Shown here piece by piece: positions 44,998 through 56,370 of a DNA stretch of 64,000 nt (position 1 is its first letter; every line of letters starts with the position of its first letter). The position numbers were made by a program, and so were the translations under genes. Source of the stretch: Phoebastria nigripes (taxonomy: Eukaryota; Chordata; Aves; Procellariiformes; Diomedeidae); NCBI GenBank assembly GCA_035582835.1, contig JAYKAV010001842.1:505989-569988 (forward strand). The letters run 5' to 3'. Below the pieces are notes generated by a model. The model was not told the DNA's origin. It searched no databases and was given only the letters and a program-made list of their open reading frames with translations.

Positions 44998-45128
44998 TAG
45001 AAGTTATACACTTTTACANAACAAAAAGTTACTTCAGAACTTTTGAAGTTTTAGTTTATACAAGAACTGAAAGGACTCCAAGCTTAGATAAAGTAACTTT
45101 TTGTTTTGTGGAAGTGCATAACTTCTAC
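44998..45128. repeat. Imperfect inverted repeat
   Basis: The left arm 44998-45034 (gtagaagttatacactttt then acaaaaagttactt) is the near-exact reverse complement of the right arm 45091-45128 (aagtaactttttgttttgtg then gcataacttctac), with a loop of about 56 bases. It lies just left of the LTR within the AT-rich block. A cruciform, hairpin or nonautonomous DNA-transposon origin is possible. Confidence 0.8.
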
Positions 45129-45175
45129 ACTTCTTCCAAAGGAAAAGCTCCTTTAGACCTCTTGAAGTTTTAGTT

Positions 45176-45225
45176 TATACACCTTTAGCAGTGTTTATGC
45201 ACTCCTAGCATTCAAACTAAAACTC
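45176..45225 (+). repeat. 50-base direct repeat, left copy
   Basis: Starts tatacacctttagcagtg and ends aaactaaaactc directly against the LTR. A second copy with three mismatches lies at 45709-45758 on the other side. Removing the 448-base LTR leaves the copies about 85 bases apart. Confidence 0.85.
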
Positions 45226-45673
45226 TGGGTTGAGATGAAGANAGTTTAATAACGGAAATATAATAATAATAATAATAGAAAAAGAAAATAACAAAAAGAG
45301 AGAGAGATAAAACTCAGAAAAAACAAGTGATGCAACTGCTCGCCAACCGACACCCAGCCAGTCCCCGAGCAGCGGTCACTGCCCCCCAGCCAACTCCCCC
45401 CACCTTCTGTACTGAGCATGATGTCATCTGGTATGGAATATCCCGTTGGCCAGTTGGGTCAGCTGTCCCAGCTGTGCCCCTTCCCAGCTTCTTCTGCGCC
45501 TCCTCGCTGGCAGAGCACGGGAAGCTGAAAAGTCCTTGACTAGTGTAAACACTACTTAGCAACAACTAAAACATCAGTGTGTTATCAACATTATTCTCAT
45601 CCTAAATCCAAAACACAGCACTATACCAGCTACTAGGAAGAAAATTAACTCTATCCCAGCCGAAACCAGGACA
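45226..45673 (-). mobile_element. Solo LTR of an avian endogenous retrovirus
   Basis: On the minus strand it runs from TGTCCTGGTTTCGGCTGGGA to CTCAACCCA, so it has TG...CA termini and is about 448 bases long. The interior strings gagcatgatgtcat and tatggaatatcccgttgg are ones I recognise from a very common LTR family of bird genomes. There is no gag, pol or env sequence on either side. Flanks (aactc on the left, aacac on the right) give at most a degraded five-base target duplication. It contrasts sharply in GC content with the AT-rich block around it. The family name cannot be confirmed without a repeat library. Confidence 0.78.
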
Positions 45674-45708
45674 AACACTTAAACTTTTTTTTAAGTTCTT
45701 AGGCACTT

Positions 45709-45758
45709 TATACACCTTTAGAAGTGTTTATACACTCCTAGCGTTCAAACTAAAACTT
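45709..45758 (+). repeat. 50-base direct repeat, right copy
   Basis: Starts tatacacctttagaagtg. Partner of the copy at 45176-45225, about 36 bases beyond the LTR end. Confidence 0.85.
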
Positions 45759-48700
45759 TGTATTAAATAGACACTCAAAAGAACATTAACTAAAAGTGTA
45801 TAGTATTAAGAACTTAACGCTAGTTGTATAACTAAGATCTTTAAAGTTCTTAAAACTTTCTTTATCCACAAGACCGTGAAGTTTTAAAGCAAAAGTTTAG
45901 TTCTTAAGACCTTTATGTGTGTATGTTTAAAAGTTCTTAAGAAAATTTTTAAAGAACTTCTCTTTCTTAGAAGTTCTCAAAGTGTTAATTAAAGTGTTAA
46001 TAAAGTGCTAGTTAAAAAAAAACTTTAAGAACTTAAACTCAAGAACTTAGTAAATTTAAAGTGTAGAAGGTCTTTAAGACCTTCTACACAAGACCTTAAA
46101 AACACTTTAAACTTTAAGACAAAAAGAACTAAAAGACTTTTAAAATGCAAGTTTAAGTTCTTTAAAGTGTATAAACCTAAGACCTTAAGAAGAAGTTTAA
46201 AGAAGTTAAGTGTTAGTGTAACACTAAGGTCATCTTTAAAGTTTTTTTTAAAAAGAACTTAAGAAAGTTCTTTTTATTAAGATCTTTTGCTCTTAAAATT
46301 AAGAACAAAATAACTTAAACGTATTAAGTTCTTAAAATTAAGTTCTTGCTAAGTTCAAATGTAAAAAAGAAAATTTTTAATAACTTAAGAAGTTCTTCTT
46401 AAGGTCTTTCAAGTTCTTTTATTGTCTTTTAGAAAACGTATTAAACCTTTTTATTAAGAAGTTCTTTAACTTCTTATAGTTCATAAGAACTATATAAGAA
46501 CTATATAAGAACTTCTTAAATGCTTCTTAGTAAAACAAAACTTAAGAACTTTTAAGTTCTTAAAGTGTGTAAGTTCTTTAAAGGTCTAACTAAGTCTTTA
46601 AGAACTTTCTTTAAACTAAGTTCTTTAAGTTCTTTATAGTTCTTAAGTTTTTATAGAAGTTTTTTAAAGAAGGTCTTAACAAGAACTTTAAATTTGTTAG
46701 GAACTCTTTATGTTAAGAAATATAAATTTATTAGGAACTTTACTACTTAAACTTTAAGAACAAAAACTAAATAAACTTTAAAAAGTTCTTAAGTTCTTAA
46801 AGTTCTTCAAGAACTAAAGTTCTTGGTTTTAAGTTCTTTAGTTCTTAAACTGTAGTTTAAGTAATAAACTTAAATAAGTTCTTTCTTTAAAAAGTTCTTT
46901 AATACTTAAACTTCAATTTAGTTCTTAACATAAAGTTCTTAAAAGAATTTAACATAAACTTTAAATTTGTTAAGAACTAAGAACTATAATGTTAACATAA
47001 CTAAAGATGTTAAGTTCTTTAAGCTTAACAAAACTTCCTAAATTCTTTATGTTAAGAACTTAGTTTAAAAGTTAGTTCTTTAGTTCTTTACTAACTTGAA
47101 GAACTTAAAGAACTAAGAACCAAAGAACTAAAGAACTTAGTTTAACAACTTTAGTTCTTTATAGTTCTTTAAACTGAGAACTGTATTACCTGAGAACCTT
47201 ACTAACTTGAAGTTTAAGTTCTTGAAGAACTTTAGTTATGTTAACATCTTTACGTTAAGTTCTTAAAAAGTTCTTAATAAACTAAGAAAGAACTAAAAGT
47301 TAGTTCTTAAGTTCTTCTTGGTTCATTAAGTTTATAGTTCTTTAAAAGTTCTTTTAAAGTTTAAAAGTTTAAGCTCCTGAAGAACTAAACTTGTATTAAG
47401 TTAGCTCTTCAGGGACTAGAGAACCAACTTTAGTTTATTAAGAACTTAAAACTTTAGAAGTTTATTAACTTAATAAAAGAACTAAAAATTTGTTCTTTTA
47501 TTAAGTTAATAGAGTTCTTTAATAAAAAAAGTTCTTGAAGAACTTAATACAACTAATTAATAAAGTTCTTTTATTGTAGACCTAAAAGTTCTAAAGAACT
47601 AAAGTTTTATTAACTTAATATAGTTCTTAGTTCTTTAGTTCTTTAAGTCTACAATTAGTTCTTAACTGAGTTCTTGAATTTTGTTCTTGAACTTTATTAT
47701 TATATGTCTTAACTGACTTCAAGAACTCAAGAAAGAACTTGTAAGAACTCTTCAAGAACTTCTTATTACAAAGAACTTCTTACAAAGGTTTGAAGTTCTT
47801 TTAAACTTAGTTCTTTTTTGTAAGAAGTTCTTTGTTAAGTTCTTATTGTAGACTTAAAAAACCTAAACTTTAATAACTACTTATTTAAGTTCATTATTAA
47901 GAACTTCTTAAAGACCTTAATAAAAGACCTTAATTTATTGTCTTGAACTTCAAAGAAAGACATAACTTTTACTAAAAAGAACTTAGTGTAGACTTTTATT
48001 TAAAAATTTAAGTCTACTTTAAACTTAAATATTTATTAAGTTAAAGAACCTTGAACTTTTACATATGTAAGTTAGTNTTAAAAGTTTTTAAAGTATTAAT
48101 AGTTTATCATAAGAAGAGCTTTATTAAGGTCTTTTTAAAGGTCTTAAAAGAAAGACCTTAAATAGTAAGGTCTTTTATTATAAGTTCTTTTTGAAAAAGT
48201 TTTTTTTTAAAAAAAAAACAAACTTTCTTTAAGGTCTTTAAGAACTTTATTAAAGGTCTTAAGAAGTTCGTTCTTTTAAAAAGTTTTTTAAAAAGAACTG
48301 TCTTTAAGAACTTTATTAGAGACAATTCTTTTTTTAAAAACTTTTTAAAGGTCTTAAGTTCTTTCTAAAGGTCTTAACTTTTCAAAGTTTTTTAAAAAGA
48401 ACTGTCTTTTATTAAATTATAGTTCTTAGGAAGGTCTTTATTAAAGAACTTTAAGACCTCTTTAACTTTAAAGAACTTGAACTATAAGTTCTTATTAAAG
48501 AACTTTAAATAGTTTAATTAAAAAGAACTTCCTTAGTTTATTAAACTTTTTAACTTTAATAAAGAACTTCAAAAAAAAATCTATTAGTTTAAAAAGTTGT
48601 TTAAAGTTATTATACTAAAATTAAAGTTCTTGAACTTTATTAAACTAAGAAGTTTTTAAGTTCTTAGTTAATAAATAACTTATTGTTTTTAAAGTTCTTT

Positions 48701-51700
48701 CTTAAAGTTTAAAAAGAACTTCAACCATTTTAAAAAACAAAAATTTAATAAAGTTCTTAAACTTTTTAAACTAAGAACTTTAAAAAGTTTAATAAAGTTC
48801 TTTTAAAGAACTTTAAGTTCTTGAACTTTTAGTTTAATAAGAACTTTAACAAAGAACTTGAACTTAACTTTTTAAACTAAAAAAGTTTTAGGTTAAAGAA
48901 CTTTCTTTAAAGAAAAGTTCTTTAACGTTAAAGTTCTTAATTAAGAAGTTCTTTAACTTTAAAAGTTCTATTAAAGCTAAAGAACATTTTAATTCAAGTT
49001 CTATTAATTAACTTTAATAAAGTTCTTTAACAAAGTTCTTAATAAAGTTCTTTAAGTTAATGTCCTAAAAGTTCTTAGTTTGTTAAAGTTATTCAAAATT
49101 AAAGTTTAAGAAGTTAAACTTTTAAAACTTAATAAACTTTTNAAAAATGTATTATTGTTCATAATACAGTTCTTTAATTAAAGTTCTTAAAAAACTTTAT
49201 TAGTCTTAAATAAGGTTCCTTAATAAAGTTAATAATAAAGTTATTCAAAATTAACCTAAGACCAATAAAGTTCTTAAGACTAAAAAAGAACTTTTAAATT
49301 TAACTTTTTTAAACTTATAAAAGTTTTTTATTAGTCTTAAATAATTTAAGGTTCCTTAATAATAAACTTTAGGTTAATTTTAAAGTTCTTAGACATTATT
49401 TTAATAATGTCTATTAATNATGTCCTAAATTTATTATTAAGAACTTAAGACCTTTTTAAATTAAGTAAAGCTCTAAGTTTATTAAGAACTTAGACATTAG
49501 TAGTTTACTACACAACTTTTATAAAACTAATTTTTAATGCATAAGTTTATTTAAACTAATTTAATGAACTTTAAATAAACTAATTAAATAATATATAAAC
49601 TTTTTAAAAAGTTTTTTAAATAATTATTTAGTCTTACGTTCTAAGTAAAGTTGAAGTCAGTAAACTTTTTAAATTAAGAACTTAACTTTTTACTATGTCT
49701 TTTTATGTCTTTAAATATTTATGTCTTAAAAGTTACCTAATAACTTAGAACTTAAGAACTCTATTAACTAAATTGAGTTCATAAAACTCAGTAAGTTCCT
49801 AAACAATTAGAACTTAAAAGTTACCTAAGTAGGTAATGAGTTTAATAATGTCTAAGTAAAGTTCTTTAATAAGAACTTAATAACTTAAACTTAGAATTAT
49901 AGATTCTTAACTAGAGTTTTTAATAATAAATATTAAATAAACTCTTATTATTAAACTTATGTAACTAAGTTAATAAAGAATAACCTAATTACTATGTCTT
50001 TTTATTAAGACATAATAATAAATTTGAGTTCAAAGACTTAACTAATTAATAATTTATTAACTTTAACTAAGTTAAATTAAGTTCTTTTACCTAACTTTTT
50101 AAAGAGTTTAAATTATTTAAAGGTAAGGTCTTTATTGATAATGTCTTTAAAGAATAAAGTTCTTTCTAGAGTTCTTATTAATTAAAAGTTCTTCTTAAAG
50201 AATGGAATTCTTAAAATTTAAGAATTAACTAAAAGTTTAAGAATTATTAACTTTAAAGAATAAAGTTAAAGTTTAAGAATTATTAACTAAAAGTTCTTTT
50301 TAGAGTAATGGTATGAACTTTTTTTTTTAAAAAAACTTTGACCTGTAAAATGTTCCAAGACTTTAGGAACTTTAATAAAGTTAAGGTTCAATTAGGAACT
50401 TAATAAAAATTGTCTTTTAATAATTATTAATACATACTAATTATTATGTCTTTATTATTTATTAAAAATGATTACTTTTTAATAAATAATAATTATTGTG
50501 TCTTTATTAGTCTTAAGACTATTATTAAGTTCCTAATTGAACCTTAATTATTATTGAGACATTTTTTAAGACTAATAAAGACAAATAATAGACTAATAAC
50601 TTAATCATGTCTTAAATAATAAAAATTGTCTTTATTAATTTTTATTAATAAAAATAAAACTTTATTCATTTTTATTAATAAAAGTTCTTTAAAAACAAGT
50701 TTTACAAAATTTTTAAAGACAATAATAATAAAAAATTGTCTTAATATTATTATTAAGACTAATAAAGACATACTAAAAGTTCAATTAGGAACTTAAAGAC
50801 AATTTTTTATTATTTAAGTTCTTAAGTTCCTAATTGAACCTTAACTTTATTTAAGTTCTAACTTTACACACTTAAGAGTTCTTACTTAAAAAAATTGTCT
50901 TTATTATTATTATTACGTTATTACTTATTTTAAAAGTGTACAAACCCTAAGAACTTAGTTTAGAAAAAACTTTGAACGTAGTTAAAAGTTAATAAAAAAA
51001 ACCTTTTACATAACTTTAAATAAAGTTACGTAAAAGTCTATGAACTTTTTAATACACGATGTTAGTTAGTTCCTTTAACTATTTTAGTTTTTAAATAAAG
51101 ACGTTTTGTTTAATAACTTTAAATCAAGTTCTTTTTACAGTTTATTAAAACTTTGAACTTTTTTATTAAAAAAACTTTATAAGACTTAGAACTATAAAAG
51201 TTCTTTTAAAAGTTTTTTTTAATAAAAAGAAGTTTGAACTCAAAAAGACCTATTTAAAGTGTAGAAAGTGTATTAAAAAGTTCTTAAAGTCTTTTAAAAA
51301 GTTCTTTAAAAAAACTTCAAGTTATTAAACTTAACCTAAACTTTAAAGTTTTTTAGCTTGAAGTTCAAATAAAGATGTTGTTTTTAAAGATTTTTAACTT
51401 TAAAAGACTTTATGTTCTTACCTTTTCCTTTTATTTTTTTTAGTTCTTAAGCATGTATTAGAACTTAAAAGTGTATGTTATAAAGCTTATTACTTTAAAA
51501 AGATCTCAAATGTTTAAACTTCATTTTTAGTTAAAAGTTCTTAACTTTATATACACATTAAAAGAAGACTTAACAGTGAATCTGTTTACATATGTAAACG
51601 TGAAAGTTCCTAAAACATAAAGTTCAAGAACTCTTCTTGTTTGTAACATTAGGATTTAGTTTAAAATAAACACCTGTTCTAAACTGAAGAAGTTAAATAT

Positions 51701-52190
51701 GAAAAAACTAAAGTTTAGAAAACTTAAGAACAAGTAGTTACTTTTAATTAAAAGATTTTTTACCCTAAGATTTAAACTATACATTCATAGAGTTAAAAAA
51801 GAAGAAAATCAACCCTTCAAACAGCTTAAAACCCTACCCTTTTTAAACCAAACAGGTGTAACTGATAGATTTAGCTTAAACTAAAAACAAGACCTTGTTT
51901 TCACGTTCTTTAGTTGTTTCTATATCTGGTATAGAAAACACTCAGTAAGATTTTAAAAGTAATAAAAGTTAAAAACTACAAAAAGTTTTACGCTATGTTG
52001 TAACTTAAGTGACTGACTTCAAGTGATAATAAAAAAGATTGGGTTTTGTGCTAGAATCTTTTAGCACAAAAGCCAAAAATCTTTAGGAATGTCTAAGGTT
52101 GAGTTAAATCTAGAGCATCACTAAAACTTTTTAGATTTAAGGCTTTTACATAAAATCTCTATCTAAATTAAAATAAATGAATACTATATT

Positions 52191-53500
52191 TTTTAACTGA
52201 GGTCATCAGAACGTCCCACAGATAAAAAGAACGCTCAGCTTCACTTACCTCACTTCACTTGGGGTACACAGGGTCCCCGCACAGCGTACGCTTGTTGCCA
52301 AGACGTGCTCCGCTCTGGCAAAGCCCGGCCAAGTTCGACAAGGGACACTGACACTTCTTCTATCCATCTTTTTGATAAAAGCTTTTTATGCACCTAATCT
52401 AACACCTTCAAAAACTTCACCTTACCTCTGATCTAGAACAGGACAAAGATTTCAGGATATAACCTAGTTTGAGAGATGGTATTTAAAACTAGTTTAAAAC
52501 CAATCAATCACCTTTTTTTTTTTTTTTTTTTTTTAGCTGGAGCCTATCTGCTGCTGGCGCCGCTTCCACGGTGCAAATTTCGAGCAGGCCCGCGTGGCCG
52601 ACGACACGCCCAGAGAGAGCACGCGCGCGCACAGCACCGCTGCCGTCCAGCTACCACCACGACTCTCCTGCTACCCCCCCTCAAACACAGCATCACCGGC
52701 AACCAGGGTGATGGCCGTCCACCTCCCCCACCCCAAACTCACCCGCCATCCTACAGCGATGCTGCTGAGGACAGGACAGAGGCTGCAGTCAGGCACCGGC
52801 CCGCGCTCAGAGATGCTGATGCTCCACGCGCAGTCTCAGCCAGGACGATGGCCATCGCTGCGGGGTCTGGCGGTCCCGGGGTGGGCACCCTCCGCATGCA
52901 CAGGCAGGAGCTGCNCCTCACAAGCCCTGTCCATAAGCCACAAATTAAAACCCCCACCACACACCAGCTATCTCCACCCCCTCCCCGCCACCCTGCAGCC
53001 TGGCCGGGGACGGCCGCGGCGCTCAGCGGAGCCTCTCCTCCATCCTAGGGGCACCAAGCTTCAGGCANGGGGGTTGCCCTCAAGACGAGGGGCTCGGGGG
53101 CACTCTGCTTCCCCAAAAAGGTCCCCCAGAGAACCTGCCCCACAGTACAGGAGCGCTCCACAGTCAGAGTCCCAAAGCTTANGGCCACCCAAGACCTCCC
53201 ACGGGTGGGAAAAGGGCTCAGCCCTGCGGCATGTTGCCCAACATCAGCACAGTGTCCATGGCCGGGACAGAGCAGGTGGCGGATAAACCGGGAGCAGGGA
53301 CACCCCACCCTCCAGGGACCGTGTCCCCAGCACCAGCCCAGGCCGCGCCAGAGCTGGGTGCCCAGGCTCATGGCAACACGGGGGAACCCCACCACAGAGC
53401 TGGGCTCCCAGGGCCCGCATGGCAAAGAACCCCTGGCAAGAGGAGGATCTGCCCCAGGACAAGAGGGGATGCCCCCCCCGCCCTGCAAAAAAAAAAAGGA
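52191..53500. other. Boundary of the AT-rich block and GC-rich flank
   Basis: Composition switches within about 100 bases of 52190. A T-tract of about 24 at 52511-52534 is followed directly by GC-rich, CG-containing sequence to about 52900. On the minus strand this reads as GC-rich DNA ending in a poly-A, so a processed insertion is conceivable, but I see no AATAAA upstream of the tail and no recognisable protein. Confidence 0.45.
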
Positions 53501-54187
53501 GTACCCCAGCCCCCCACAACAGAGGGCCAGGACCCACACCACGGTGGCACTGAGCTCTCCCTGACCCCTGTGGCTCCACAGGCCTCTCACGGCTACAACC
53601 TGCGCAGGCGCAGACCGCCTGCCTTGGCCCCCCCGTACCTCAGCTGTCTGTGCCCAGGAGAGCCCCGCTCAGCACAAAACCAAAAAAAACCAAAACCAAA
53701 TAAAACGGCTGCAGCACCAAACCAAACTACAACAAACTGATAGAAAAGGAAAAACCCCCTCAAAGCCCAGGCATGCCCCCCCCGACACTCGCTCCCACCC
53801 TCGCACCCCACTTCCCGGGCACTGGCAGCGGACGAGAGCGACCCAGAGACCCGTGGGCACAGGCTCGCCTCCCTGCGGGACGCTGAGCTTGGGACCACCC
53901 TGGGTGACAGGGACAAACNCCCTAGGGCCAGCACTCACCAGGCAAGGGATGGAACGATGCTCCGGGACGGGATGAGGCTCTGGGACNGGATGAGGCTCAG
54001 CCCCCAGCCGGAGGAGGGAAGGGAACAGGCTGTGAGTTGCTGCGCCAGGGCATCGGCACCNATGCCCCCACCAGCCCCCTGTGCCCGCTGGCCCTTCCCT
54101 GGGCTGTGCCCAACCCCATGCACCCCCAAGACAGAGAGGAAAGGAGCGGGGGGGTGGTTTGGAGGAGATAGAGGAGGTGGAGATTTA

Positions 54188-54191
54188 ACAA

Positions 54192-54230
<39 letters not shown>

Positions 54231-54240
54231 AAAAAAAAAC
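54188..54240. repeat. AAC trinucleotide microsatellite with A-tract
   Basis: About twelve AAC units followed by ten A's, inside unit 1 of the tandem repeat. Confidence 0.92.
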
Positions 54241-54599
54241 AAAAAACCACAACACAGGACCCCCGGGATCATGCCATGTTCTCCCCCTTCTCCCTGTTGT
54301 TCTCTACCCAACCCCAGCTGGGGACAATGGCCTGGGGAACAGAGAGGGGGGGAGAACTTCGAGGAAGAGGAGGGGAGAAAAAAAAAAAAAAAAACACAAC
54401 AAAACAACACACACCACAAAAAACCAAATCCATCAACCCAGGGGGGTGCAAGCCCACACAGTGAGGGGCAGGGGGGAAGGAGGTAAAGCTAGGGGAAGGA
54501 AAGGGGAAATGGCAAAAAAGGATTTAAAAAAAAAAAAAATGGGGTGTGTAGGGGAATGGGCATGAAATAGGGAAATAACGGAGCAGAGAAAACAGGAAA

Positions 54600-55060
54600 C
54601 CTGAGAGGGGAAAGGAGGAAGACCAGAAAGACAAGGGCACGGAGTGGGGGGAGAGAAAAGAAGAGAAGTGGGGGGGGAGAGGAAAAGAGGGGAAGAAGAA
54701 AAAGACAAGGGGCAGGAGGAACAAAAAGAGAAAACAGGCAGAGGGGAAGGAGAAAGATGGGGACGAGGAAGAAGACAAAGGGGACACCAGCAGGAAGATG
54801 GGGGACAGGCAGGAAGAAAAGACTTAGGAGGAAAAAAAAATTTTAAAAAAGGAGGGCTAGAAGAACGTGGAAGATGGGGGGGACACCACAGAGACAATGC
54901 CGGGAGGACAGCAGGAGAAGGGGAAGGAGGAGGAGGAAGCCAGTGGAGAACAGGCAGGAGGAAGATGAGGGAGGGCAGGAGGAAGACAAAGCAGGGAACA
55001 GCAGGAAGAACAGTGGGAGGAAGGCAGGAAGTAGACACTGGGAAGGGAGGAAAAAATGCC
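54600..55060. repeat. Near-homopurine tract, unit 1
   Basis: Some 460 bases almost entirely of A and G on the plus strand, built from gaggaagg and ggaggaagac words. Able in principle to form intramolecular triplex DNA. Confidence 0.8.
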
Positions 55061-55283
55061 CAGGACAGGAGGGACAGCCACCCATCACGGGGGGCACTGA
55101 GCTCTCGTTCCCCCCCCAGCACAGGCAAGGCTGCTGTGGCTGCAGCCGGACCAGGCCCTGACACACATGGTCCTGGCCACGACCAGCCGCGGCACCCTGG
55201 CTATAGGGACATCCCCGCCCTGGGACCATGGGACCTCAGCTAATGCTGCCGGTGCCCACTGTGCCCGAGAGCACCCAACTAAC

Positions 55284-55778
55284 NNNNNNNNNNNNNNNNN
55301 NNNNNNNNNNNNNNNNNNNNNNNNNNNNNNNNNNNNNNNNNNNNNNNNNNNNNNNNNNNNNNNNNNNNNNNNNNNNNNNNNNNNNNNNNNNNNNNNNNNN
55401 NNNNNNNNNNNNNNNNNNNNNNNNNNNNNNNNNNNNNNNNNNNNNNNNNNNNNNNNNNNNNNNNNNNNNNNNNNNNNNNNNNNNNNNNNNNNNNNNNNNN
55501 NNNNNNNNNNNNNNNNNNNNNNNNNNNNNNNNNNNNNNNNNNNNNNNNNNNNNNNNNNNNNNNNNNNNNNNNNNNNNNNNNNNNNNNNNNNNNNNNNNNN
55601 NNNNNNNNNNNNNNNNNNNNNNNNNNNNNNNNNNNNNNNNNNNNNNNNNNNNNNNNNNNNNNNNNNNNNNNNNNNNNNNNNNNNNNNNNNNNNNNNNNNN
55701 NNNNNNNNNNNNNNNNNNNNNNNNNNNNNNNNNNNNNNNNNNNNNNNNNNNNNNNNNNNNNNNNNNNNNNNNNNNNNN
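55284..55778. other. Assembly gap (495 N)
   Basis: Run of N's in the second unit of the tandem repeat. It hides that unit's B landmark, so copy number and length are uncertain here. Confidence 0.95.
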
Positions 55779-55864
55779 TACCAGACCCCAACTGCAGACA
55801 AGTGGGCTGGGGGACAGAGAGGGGGAGAACTTGGAAAACACAGCCCCAAACCATCAACTTGGGG

Positions 55865-56370
55865 ACGGGAGGAGGTAAAGTCGGGGGGGAAGGAAGGAGA
55901 AACAGGGGAAAGGATAAAAGGTGGGGGGACGGGCTGGCAAGAAAAAGAGAAAGAGTAAAGAGGAAACAGGAAGATGGGAGCTACAAGAGAAAAAAGGAAG
56001 AGGAGAAGGAGGAAGACAGGGGACAGGAAAGAGACGGGGGGAGGGAGGAGGAGGAAGACGGGGGGGGGGGATGGAGGGGAGGGAGGAGGAAGACGCGGGG
56101 GGAGGCAGACGGGGGCGAGGGAGGAGGAAGACTGGGCAGAAGGAGGAGGGGGAAGACGGGGGGAAGGAGGAGGGGGAGGAGGAAGACGGGGACAAAGCAG
56201 GGGAAAACCAAGAGGAAGACAAGGGAGCAGGGGACAAGCAGGAGGAAGAAGACACTTGGGGGTACACACACACACACACAAAAAAAAAAAAGAGGGAAAA
56301 GGAGGAAGGCAGGGAGGCAGGAGGAAGACAAAGAGGGGAACAACAGGAGGAAGGCACTTCAGTGGAGGAA
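55865..56370. repeat. Near-homopurine tract, unit 2, with gaggaggaagacgggg minisatellite
   Basis: Purine-only runs with a repeated gaggaggaagacgggg-like unit, then a CA repeat and A-tract at 56268-56292. It matches the position and composition of the tract at 54600-55060. Confidence 0.8.

Larger units (their letters stand above)
37940..52190. repeat. 14-kb AT-rich, strand-symmetric low-complexity block
   Basis: A continuous stretch built from short A- and T-tracts with a restricted vocabulary. By eye there are successive zones: 37940-41500 (CCTAA/TTAGG and gttttt words), 41500-43700 (AAACTTTT and its complement), 43700-45200 (AAACTCT/AGAGTTT), 45700-49100 (AAGAACTT/AAGTTCTT), 49100-50950 (TTAATAA with tgtctttatta), and 50950-52190 (more mixed again). 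Words and their reverse complements are interspersed on the same strand. CG is rare after zone 1. No open frame of 60 codons or more exists from 40917 to 52475 except inside the LTR, because TAA/TTA is everywhere. I recognise no gene. It may be a decayed satellite, or partly a consensus artefact. Confidence 0.8.

Noticed and set aside
45314..45565. Open frames of 70-83 codons on both strands within the AT block
   Set aside because: They lie entirely inside the solo LTR, which is GC-richer than its surroundings and noncoding.
37940..52190. CRISPR-like or ordered direct-repeat array
   Set aside because: There is no constant repeat with unique spacers; words are short, variable and inverted as often as direct.
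52476..53286. Open frames of 190 and 230 codons next to the T-tract
   Set aside because: Low-complexity Pro/Thr/Ser/Arg translation with no recognisable family; kept only as a boundary observation.
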